Below, piece after piece: positions 1 to 6,900 of a stretch of DNA of 8,873 nt; within the stretch, counting starts at the first letter, position 1, and each line of letters starts with the position of its first letter. The position numbers and the translations under genes were made by a program. The stretch spans positions 1-8,873 of the forward strand of contig DMZT01000400.1 of the NCBI GenBank assembly GCA_003484865.1, in the 5' to 3' direction. The stretch comes from Stenotrophomonas sp. GTDB lineage: Bacteria > Pseudomonadota > Gammaproteobacteria > Xanthomonadales > Xanthomonadaceae. The notes beneath the pieces are model-generated. The model did no database searches. It was not told the DNA's origin and saw nothing but the letters and a program-made list of their open reading frames with translations.

Positions 1-1092
1 CGGGGTCTTCAATGCCGCCTGGGAGCGTTGCGCCTGCTCGATCACATGGCGGGCCGCCTCCAGCGAACGCGTGGACGCGCCCAGCGATTGGGCCACCTGA
101 AGCGCCCGGGCTGCGTCGTCGAAGCGGAAGTTGCCGGCCAGCCGCGTCGCACGCGTGAGCTGCGCATCGGCGACCTGCAGCTGGCCACGGCGCGCGGCAG
201 GATCGTCGGGCAGCGCTGAAAGCACCGCTGCGAATGCATCGGCCGCAACCTCCAGCTTCTGCCGGCGCAGCGCGATCTCGCCCTCGCGCTGGCGTCGCTC
301 CAGCGCGTTGTTCAGCGCCTCCTGGGTGGCCGGCAGATCGACATGCCCGGCATCGAAACCACGCGCGCTGCGCACCAGCGCCGCCGCCCTGGCCACGTCG
401 CCGCGTCCGGCCGCCGTGCGCGCCTGCTGGAGGAGATCGGACAGCGCATCCTCGCGCCCCTCCAGTGCGCGCACCTGGTTGGGGGACAGCGCCAGCACCT
501 GCTGGAACAGCGGCAGCGCGCTATCGGGGCTGCCCTCGAGCCGCTGCGCCTGCAGGGCCGCTTCGGCGCGCCCAAGCAACGCCCCGATGCCCGCGCGTGC
601 CTGGTCGTGTGCGTGCAGCTGCTGCGCCACCGCATCGGCATCGCGCTGCGGCACCTGCAGTTCGCGGGCCAGCGCAAGCGCGGCGGTCGCCGCCGGTGCA
701 TCGCCCCGGTCCAGCGCATCCCGCGCCTGCTGCAGGGCAGCCTGGCCGGTGCGTGCCAGACCGCTGCGCGCCTGCAAGCGGTCGGTGTCCAGCGCCAGCG
801 CGGCCTGGAAGGATTCACGTGCGCCACTGCCATCTGCCGCACTCAACCGGCCCGCGGCCAGCGCGCGATCGCCCTGGTCGAGCAGCTGCTCGATCTGCGG
901 CTCGTTCCAGAACCAGTTGGCCAGCGGCCGGCGCAACAAGGCCAGGCTGACGAACAGCAGCACGGCCACCAGCAGCGCCCAGCGCCAGATGCGCCGGGCA
1001 TGGCGCGCCTGCAAACACCACCAGCGGCCTTCGCGGCGCACCCGTCGCAGTGCTTCGTGGGCGGCGTCATGCCTGTCATCGTCCCGGCTCAT
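1..1092 (-). CDS. Membrane-anchored TPR-like helical-repeat protein, N-terminal part (C-terminus beyond window)
   Basis: An open frame of 364 codons starts at an ATG (complement of 1090-1092) and runs off the left edge with no stop, so the gene is partial. Residues 1-35 are basic and cytoplasmic-looking. Residues 36-53 (WRWALLVAVLLFVSLALL) form one transmembrane helix flanked by arginines, without a signal-peptidase site, so it is probably a type II anchor with the rest in the periplasm. From about residue 64 onward there are Ala/Leu/Gln/Arg-rich helical pairs with TPR-like spacing, for example GDRALAAGRL followed by FQAALALDTDRLQARSGLA, and PLFQQVLALSPNQVRALEG near 194-212. These suggest at least four degenerate repeats and a protein-interaction scaffold. 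The Shine-Dalgarno is weak (AGG about 10 nt upstream). It lies 29 bp downstream of relA on the same strand and is probably co-transcribed with it. I do not recognise the family firmly. Such anchored repeat regions sometimes precede a C-terminal domain, for example a formylglycine-generating-enzyme-like one, but this cannot be seen here. Confidence 0.85.
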   Translation of the reverse strand, partial: MSRDDDRHDAAHEALRRVRREGRWWCLQARHARRIWRWALLVAVLLFVSLALLRRPLANWFWNEPQIEQLLDQGDRALAAGRLSAADGSGARESFQAALALDTDRLQARSGLARTGQAALQQARDALDRGDAPAATAALALARELQVPQRDADAVAQQLHAHDQARAGIGALLGRAEAALQAQRLEGSPDSALPLFQQVLALSPNQVRALEGREDALSDLLQQARTAAGRGDVARAAALVRSARGFDAGHVDLPATQEALNNALERRQREGEIALRRQKLEVAADAFAAVLSALPDDPAARRGQLQVADAQLTRATRLAGNFRFDDAARALQVAQSLGASTRSLEAARHVIEQAQRSQAALKTP

Positions 1093-1121
1093 GGCGCGAG
1101 CCTAGCGTGGGGCACGTGAGC

Positions 1122-3275
1122 TCAGCCTAGACGCCGGGCTTCGCTGACGCCGGGCAGTGCATCCAGCTTGCCCAGCAGGGTCGAAAGCTGGCCGTAGTCA
1201 CTGACCTTCAGGCGCAGGCGCAGATGCGCACGGCCACTGTTGCGGACGTTGTCGCTGTGGATGTCCAGCACATAGGCATCCTCCTGCGCGATCAGGTTGG
1301 TGATGTCCTTGAGCAGCCAGCGCCGGTCGACCGCGTCGACCACCACGTCCACTTCATAGCCACCGCCGGCCTGGCCCCACTCCACCGGAAGAATCCGCTG
1401 CGGGCTGGCCGCGGCCAGCCGTGCCAGCGCGGCACAGTCGGTGCGGTGCACGGTGACGCCGCGCGCACGCGTCAGATACCCGACGATCGGCTCGCCGGCC
1501 ACCGGCTGGCAGCAACGCGCCAGCTGCACCAGCAGGTTGCCCACGCCCTGTACGGTGAAATCGGCACTGCGCACACTCTCGCGCCGCGCGGTCGGGCGCG
1601 GCAGTACCGGCGCCGCCGGCTGGCTGGCGGCACGTTCGGCTTCCAGCAGCGTGCGGCTGACCTGGTTCGGCCCGGTATCGCCCAGCGCCACCTGGATGTA
1701 GAGATCGTCGACGCTGTCGGCGTGGAACTTCTTCACCGCGATGGCCAGATCGGCGTGCTGCAGGCCGAGGCGCTTGAGTTCGCGCTCGAGCAGCTCGCGG
1801 CCGGCCTGCACGTTGCGCGCGCGGTCCAGCTTGTGGAACCACCCGCGCACCTTTTCACGCGAACGGTTGCTGGCCAGGAACCCGCTGGAGGCCAGCAGCC
1901 AGTCGCGCCGGGGATCGGCCTCCTTGCCGGTCAGGATCTCGACGCGGTCGCCGCTGCGCAGGCGGTAGGTCAGCGGCACGATGCGGCCGTTGACCTTCGC
2001 CCCCCGGCAGCGGTGCCCGACCATGGTGTGCACGTGGTAAGCAAAATCCAACGGCGTGGCGCCCTGGGGCAGGTCCATCACCTCGTCCTTGGGACTGAGC
2101 GCGTAGACCCGGTCTTCGGTCAGCTCGGCATCCAGCGCACCGGCCAGTTCGCCTGCATGCCCGTCCTGGGATTGCTCCAGCAGCTGCCGCATCCAGGTGA
2201 TCTTGCGGTCGAACGCCTTTTCCGCGCCCTTGCTGCCTTCCTTGTAGCGCCAATGCGCGGCCACGCCGAGCTCGGCCTGGGCGTGCATGTCGTGGGTGCG
2301 GATCTGCACTTCGATGGTGCGCCCTTCCGGGCCGACCACGGCGGTATGCAGCGAACGGTAATCGTTGGCTTTCGGGCGCGCGATGTAATCGTCGAATTCG
2401 CTCGGCACCGGCGCCCACAGTGCATGCACCACGCCCAGCGCGGCGTAGCAGGCGGCCACGTCGTCCACCATCACGCGCACGGCGCGGATGTCGTACAGCT
2501 GCTCGAAGGCGAGCCGCTTCTTCTGCATCTTCCGCCAGATGCTGTAGATGTGCTTCGGGCGGCCGCTGACCTCGGCGCGGATGCCCTGCGCCAGCAGCTC
2601 GCGCGACAGCGCCTTTTTGACGCCCTCGACATAGCGCTCGCGCGCCAAGCGCGTTTCATCCACCTCGCGCGCGATGCGGCGGTAGGTCTCCGGTTCCAGA
2701 TGGCGGAACGCCAGATCCTCCAGCTCCCACTTCAACTGCCAGATGCCGAGCCGGTTGGCCAGCGGCGCATGGATGTCGCGGGTGAGCTGGGCCAGCGCGC
2801 GGCGCTCTTCTTCGGGCAAGCGATCGGCACCGCGCATGCGGGCCAGCTGGCGGGCGAGCAGGATCGGCACCACGCGCAGATCGCGGATGATCGAAAGCAG
2901 CAGGCGACGCAGGCCTTCGCTGTTGCGCCCGGCCTCGCGCCCGGCGTGCAGCGCCCAGACCTGGTCGGCGGCGTCCAGGCCGTCCAGCAGGCCGACGACC
3001 ACCGGCTTGAGCGCACCGATCGGCAGCGTGTCCAGACCGGCACGCAACCACGGCAGATCGAACAGCAACGTGGCCAGCAAGGCAGATTCGTCGGCCGAGA
3101 GCAATGACAGCGCATCCAGCGTGTCAGCCAGCACCGGCCAGCCCGCGCGCCGTTCCAGATCGGCCTCGGGTTGCTGCCAGCGCTGCAGCAATGCCTCGCG
3201 CAGCTCAGCCGGCAGCGAAGCCACCGAGGGTCGGTTCAACAAGCCATCCAGGCCAGGGGAGGAAGCGCGGTTCAC
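1122..3275 (-). CDS. relA: RelA, ribosome-associated (p)ppGpp synthetase (synthetase-only type)
   Basis: Makes the alarmone (p)ppGpp by transferring pyrophosphate from ATP to GDP/GTP when uncharged tRNA sits in the ribosomal A site. The protein has 717 residues, near the usual RelA length. Residues 1 to about 200 correspond to the HD hydrolase region but lack the HDxxED metal site, so it should be hydrolytically dead. The synthetase domain spans about 235-347: RPKHIYSIWRKM (239-250), catalytic D262 in YDIRAVRV, EFDD at 293-296, and E322 in EVQIRT. EFDD is the acidic signature of synthetase-only RelA, whereas bifunctional Rel/SpoT proteins carry RFKD. A TGS domain follows (about 389-450), then a helical region, a CCHC zinc-finger-like domain (C588, C589, H610, C614, spaced as in E. 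coli RelA), and a C-terminal ACT/RRM domain (about 640-717). The start is GTG at 3275; an in-frame TAG lies 13 codons upstream and no better start intervenes. No clear Shine-Dalgarno is present. A separate SpoT hydrolase is expected elsewhere in the genome. Confidence 0.97.
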   Translation of the reverse strand: MNRASSPGLDGLLNRPSVASLPAELREALLQRWQQPEADLERRAGWPVLADTLDALSLLSADESALLATLLFDLPWLRAGLDTLPIGALKPVVVGLLDGLDAADQVWALHAGREAGRNSEGLRRLLLSIIRDLRVVPILLARQLARMRGADRLPEEERRALAQLTRDIHAPLANRLGIWQLKWELEDLAFRHLEPETYRRIAREVDETRLARERYVEGVKKALSRELLAQGIRAEVSGRPKHIYSIWRKMQKKRLAFEQLYDIRAVRVMVDDVAACYAALGVVHALWAPVPSEFDDYIARPKANDYRSLHTAVVGPEGRTIEVQIRTHDMHAQAELGVAAHWRYKEGSKGAEKAFDRKITWMRQLLEQSQDGHAGELAGALDAELTEDRVYALSPKDEVMDLPQGATPLDFAYHVHTMVGHRCRGAKVNGRIVPLTYRLRSGDRVEILTGKEADPRRDWLLASSGFLASNRSREKVRGWFHKLDRARNVQAGRELLERELKRLGLQHADLAIAVKKFHADSVDDLYIQVALGDTGPNQVSRTLLEAERAASQPAAPVLPRPTARRESVRSADFTVQGVGNLLVQLARCCQPVAGEPIVGYLTRARGVTVHRTDCAALARLAAASPQRILPVEWGQAGGGYEVDVVVDAVDRRWLLKDITNLIAQEDAYVLDIHSDNVRNSGRAHLRLRLKVSDYGQLSTLLGKLDALPGVSEARRLG

Positions 3276-3305
3276 AGCATCGTACAGACAAGACAGAGGC
3301 CACCT

Positions 3306-3334
3306 ACACTAGCGCCGCAGCGCCCCCCCGACAA
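3306..3334 (-). promoter_or_regulatory. relA: Candidate relA promoter
   Basis: On the minus strand TTGTCG (3334-3329, 4 of 6 matches to the -35 consensus) is followed after exactly 17 nt by TAGTGT (3311-3306, matching the first, second and last bases of the -10). Transcription would start near 3300, leaving a leader of about 25 nt before the GTG. The spacer begins with a run of G (complement of the C7 at 3323-3329). This is a prediction from weak matches only. Confidence 0.35.
3323..3329. repeat. C7 homopolymer tract between relA and the exported-protein gene
   Basis: Seven consecutive C on the plus strand (G7 on the minus), flanked by G on both sides. It lies in the divergent intergenic region, overlapping the end of the putative relA -35 and the start of its spacer. 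Tracts of this length can slip, but seven bases is short for phase variation in a GC-rich genome. Confidence 0.9.
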
Positions 3335-3346
3335 TCGCCATCACCA

Positions 3347-3360
3347 GCATGTGCACATGC
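3347..3360. promoter_or_regulatory. 14-bp perfect palindrome, candidate operator
   Basis: GCATGTGCACATGC reads identically on both strands and does not extend further. It sits 48-61 bp before the ATG of the exported-protein gene and covers the putative -35 hexamer TGCACA (3352-3357), a classic position for a repressor dimer site. It is also 72 bp upstream of the relA start. The palindrome is seen directly; operator function is inferred, and I do not recognise it as the site of a named regulator. Confidence 0.5.
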
Positions 3361-3380
3361 CGGGGCGCTGGCACTACACT
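3352..3380 (+). promoter_or_regulatory. Candidate sigma-70 promoter of the exported-protein gene
   Basis: TGCACA (3352-3357) and TACACT (3375-3380) each match their consensus hexamers at 4 of 6 positions and are separated by 17 nt. Transcription would begin near 3387, giving a leader of about 20 nt that contains the ribosome-binding site. A second copy of CTACACT occurs at 3304-3310, but no -35 is visible at the right distance from it. Confidence 0.45.
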
Positions 3381-3392
3381 GCGGCCATTCCT

Positions 3393-3398
3393 AGGAGA
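3393..3398 (+). promoter_or_regulatory. Ribosome-binding site deciding the start at 3408
   Basis: AGGAGA lies 9 nt before the ATG at 3408. This supports that start over upstream in-frame ATG codons, which overlap the divergent relA start and would give an N-terminus with no signal-peptide character. Confidence 0.85.
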
Positions 3399-3407
3399 GA
3401 CCCTGCC

Positions 3408-3920
3408 ATGCGCTTTTCCCGTCTGCGGTTGTTGGCCTGCGCGGCCGTCATGATGAGCCTCTCGCTCCCGGCGCTGGCCCAGCGCGTGGTCGAAGGCGAT
3501 CTGCAGCAGCAGATGTCGCCGGCCGAGTTCAAGGCGGCCGGGCTGGAGAAGCTCACGCCGCAGGAACTGGCCGAGCTCAACAACTGGCTGCAGGGCAAGG
3601 TGGCCGCGCTGGCGGCCGATGCCCGCGAGCAGGCCCGCGAAGAGGGTCGTCAGGAAGTCATCGTGAAAAACCACGGCTTCTTCGACTTCGGCACCAAGGA
3701 GCCGATCAAAAGCGTCTTGACCGGAGAATTCCGCGGCTTTGGCAAGGGCCAGCGTTACGCGCTCGCCAACGCCCAGGAATGGGAGCAGGTCGACGATGTC
3801 CAAGTCGGAGGTGTCCGCCGCCAGTCGCCTGAGGTCAGCATCGCTCCCGGCGTCGGCGGGGTGTGGTACATGCAGATCCAGGGCGTCAACACCCGCGCCA
3901 AGGTCCGCCGCGTCAAATAA
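3408..3920 (+). CDS. Small exported protein of unknown function
   Basis: 170 residues. Residues 1-24 form a typical Sec signal peptide: arginines at 2, 5 and 7, a hydrophobic core (LLACAAVMMSLSLPALA), and a likely cut after ALA24 before Gln25. The mature protein should be periplasmic or secreted, and no lipobox is evident. Residues 36-65 form a helical segment with the phrase EFKAAGLEKLTPQELAELN, which I recall as a recurrent N-terminal motif in small hypothetical proteobacterial proteins. A charged helix follows (about 66-85). From about 90 to 170 there is a Gly/aromatic-rich, probably beta-structured domain: GEFRGFGKGQRYALANAQEWEQVDD, then SIAPGVGGVWYMQIQG and a basic end, NTRAKVRRVK. There are no cysteines in the mature part and no catalytic motif that I can see. 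It has its own promoter, divergent from relA and convergent with hrpA, so it looks monocistronic. The function is unknown and none is assigned. Confidence 0.92.
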   Translation: MRFSRLRLLACAAVMMSLSLPALAQRVVEGDLQQQMSPAEFKAAGLEKLTPQELAELNNWLQGKVAALAADAREQAREEGRQEVIVKNHGFFDFGTKEPIKSVLTGEFRGFGKGQRYALANAQEWEQVDDVQVGGVRRQSPEVSIAPGVGGVWYMQIQGVNTRAKVRRVK

Positions 3921-3937
3921 TCCGCTTCAGGCAACCC

Positions 3938-3970
3938 CAGTGACCCGTGCCGACCTGGCACGGGTCACTG
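3938..3970. terminator. Hairpin between convergent genes, probable bidirectional terminator
   Basis: A perfect inverted repeat with 14-bp arms: CAGTGACCCGTGCC at 3938-3951 and its complement at 3957-3970, with a 5-nt loop (GACCT). It begins 18 bp after the stop of the exported-protein gene and ends 5 bp before the hrpA stop, filling most of the convergent gap. No T-run follows on either strand, so it is not a textbook intrinsic terminator. It may stop transcription by stem strength alone, block exonucleases at both mRNA 3' ends, or work with Rho. Confidence 0.75.
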
Positions 3971-3975
3971 CCGGA

Positions 3976-6900
3976 TCAAGGCTTCTGCAGCGCGGCCACG
4001 CGCTGGGCCAGCTTCTTGGCTGAAATCCCGGTCTTCGCGCCCAGCTCCTGGGCAAACAGCGAGACCCGCAACTCTTCCAGATCCCAGCGCAGGTCCTGCC
4101 ACTGCGGCCGCTCCCGCAACCCGCGGGCCTCGGCCTGTGCCAACGCATCCACGAATGGCCGCAGCTCCAGCATCCGCGCCTGGTCGCGCGGCGGATCGCG
4201 CTTGGCACGCTCAGTGCGAAGGATCATTGCGCGCAGGTAGCGCGGCAGTTGCGCCAGGGCATCGGCCGGGGTCTCGCGCAGGAAGCCAGGATGGACCAAC
4301 GCGGCCAGCTGCTGCTCCATGTCATCCAGATTGCCGCGTGCCCAGCCCATCAGCGGCGCTTCCAGCTGTGGTTTGAGCTCGGCCACATGGGCCAGGATGT
4401 TCTCGGCCAGCTTCAGGCGGGCCATCGCCTCGGCGAACAACGCCTTGCCCGCCTCCGCGCTGCGCTTGGCGAACGCGGCCGGGTCGCGGATATCACCCAG
4501 GCCATCGGCAAGCACCGCGTTCATCGCGGCATCGACCAGGTCGCCACGCAGGCGTTCCTGCGATTCGATCGCGGCATACAACAACCCGGTCTTCGGCGGC
4601 ACCGGCAGCTGCTTGCGCGCCTGCTTGGCCTTGTCGGCCAGCGCAATCTCCAGCAATCGACGCACGCCGAGCGGATGCTGCTCCAGCGCCTCGTTGCGAT
4701 CGGCGAAAATCTTCAACGCGGCGGTCTCGCCCTGGTCGACCAGCGCCGGATAGGCCGGCACGCCGGCTTCGCCAGGCACCTGCAGCGGGATCGGGCTGGC
4801 CGGGAAATCGCGCAACCCTTCGGCTGCCAGCGCACGCCCGGCGCGTGCGGCAAAGGCATCCCCGGCTTTGTCACCGAAGCGGGCGCGCAGTGCATCCAGA
4901 TCGCGCGAGGTCGCCAGCACCTTGCCATCGGCATCGCGCAGCCGCAGGTTCATGCGCAGATGGGCGTCCAGCGCTGCGTCATCGAAATCGGTCGCGGCCA
5001 GCTTGGCACCGGTCGCACGCGACAGGAACCGTGCCAGCTCGCCACGGATGTCATCGGCGGTCGGCTCGGCAAACGCTTCGGCGAACGCGCGCCCGAAGTC
5101 CGGTGCCGGCACATAGTTGCGGCGCATCGCCTTGGGCAGGCTGCGGATCAGGGCCGCAGCCTTGTCGGCCACGAAGCCGGGCGCCAGCCACGACAACCGC
5201 GCCGGATCGAGCGCGTTGAGCAGGTGCAGCGGCACCTCCAACGTGACGCCATCTTCGTCGGCACCCGGCTCGAAGGTGTAATGCAGCGGCAGCCGTGCAT
5301 CACCCAGCGGCAGATACGCGGGATACCGTTCGGCGTCGCTGCCCTCGCCCGGCAGCAGATCGGCCAGTGACCACGACAGCGCGCGGCGTTTCTCCGGCGC
5401 CAGCGCCTTCCACCAGGTATCCAGGCCCATCGCCGAATGGATCTCGGCCGGAATCCGGTCCAGGTACCAGCGCGCCTGCCAGCCTTCATCGGCGACGATG
5501 CCGGCACGGCGCAGCTTGGCCTCCTCTTCGCGCGCCTGCTCCAGCACCTTGAGGTTGTCGGCGACGAAGCCGGCACGGGTGTTGATTTCGCCGGTCACCA
5601 GGGCCTGCCGCACGAAGATGTCGTGCGCCTCGCCCGGCGCGATGCGGCCGTAGTGCACCGGCTTCTTCGGGGCCAGCACCAGTCCGAACAGACTGATCTG
5701 CTCGGAGGCCAGCACCTGGCCCTGCGCGCGCGACCAATGCGGATCGAAGTGCTTGCGCAGCAGCAGGTGCGGCAGCTCGTTGATGACCCAGTCCGGCTCG
5801 ATCGCCGCGTTGGTCAGGCCCCAGATTTTCTGGGTATCCAGCAAGGTCGCGGTGAGCAGCCACGGCGGCGGCCGCTTGGCCAGGGTCGAGCCCGGGAACG
5901 GCAGGAAGCGGCGCTGGCGCGGCGCCAGGAAATCGCCCTTGTCGCTGCGGTGGCCGATCTGCGTGGGCAGGCCGGCGATCAAGGCACGGTGCAGGGTCTG
6001 GTAGGCGGCTGCGCGCACTTTGTCGCTGAAGGCGTTGCGCGCCTCGGCATCGGCGCCCTTGACCGATGCCGGCGTGTTCTGGGCAGGCGCCGGCTCGGAT
6101 TTCCCTTCGCGGGCCAGGCGTGCGGCACGGTGCTGCTGGCCGCGCGTCGCCTTGATCTTCGCCTCGTCATCGCGCGCCGGTGCAGGCGCGGACGAACCGG
6201 CCAGCAACGGTGCCAGGGAGCTCTCGGCCGCTTCTTCCGTCCAGCCCAGCTCCTCGCACAGCACGCGCAGCTGGCGATGCAGTTCGCGCCACTCGCGCAT
6301 GCGCAGGAAGCCGAGGAAATGCCGCCCGCACCAGTCGCGCAGCTTGGACTGGGTCAGGTCTTCGTGAGCCTGGCGGTAGCCGTCCCACAGGCGCAGCACG
6401 CCGACGAACTCCGAGCGGCCATCGGCGAACAGCGCATGCGCGTTGTCGGCCGCGGCGCGCGCTTCCGGCGGGCGCTCGCGCGGGTCCTGGATGCCCAGGA
6501 ACGAGGCGATCACCAGCATCGGCCGCAGGCAGCCCTGGGCCTGCGCGGCGACCAGCATGCGGGCCAGTTTCACGTCCACCGGCAGGCGCGCCATCTGGCG
6601 CCCGATCGGGGTCAGGCGGCGCTCGGCATCGACCGCACCCAGCTCACCCAGCTGCTGCCAGCCATCGGCGATGGCGCGCTCATCCGGTGCCTCCAGGAAC
6701 GGGAAATCCTCGATCTTGCCCAGGCCCAGCTGCAGCATCCGCAGGATCACCCCGGACAGGCTGGAGCGGCGGATTTCCGGATCGGTGAACTCGGGGCGCG
6801 ACTGGAAATCCGCTTCGGAATACAACCGGTAGCAGATGCCTTCGGACACGCGGCCACAGCGGCCCTTGCGCTGGTTGGCGCTGGCCTGGGAGACCGCTTC

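Noticed and set aside
131..1105. Plus-strand open frames of 324 and 258 codons over the left-hand region
   Set aside because: The minus frame over the same bases has a coherent start, transmembrane helix and helical repeats, while these plus frames are Ala/Ser/Arg-rich noise.
1224..3107. A 627-codon open frame on the plus strand opposite relA
   Set aside because: It lies wholly antisense to the unmistakable relA coding sequence and has an Arg/His/Gln/Val-rich composition with no domain pattern, as expected of a shadow frame in GC-rich DNA.
3171..3407. Upstream in-frame extension of the exported-protein gene
   Set aside because: It would overlap the relA start and remove the signal peptide from the N-terminus. 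The AGGAGA at 3393-3398 supports the start at 3408.
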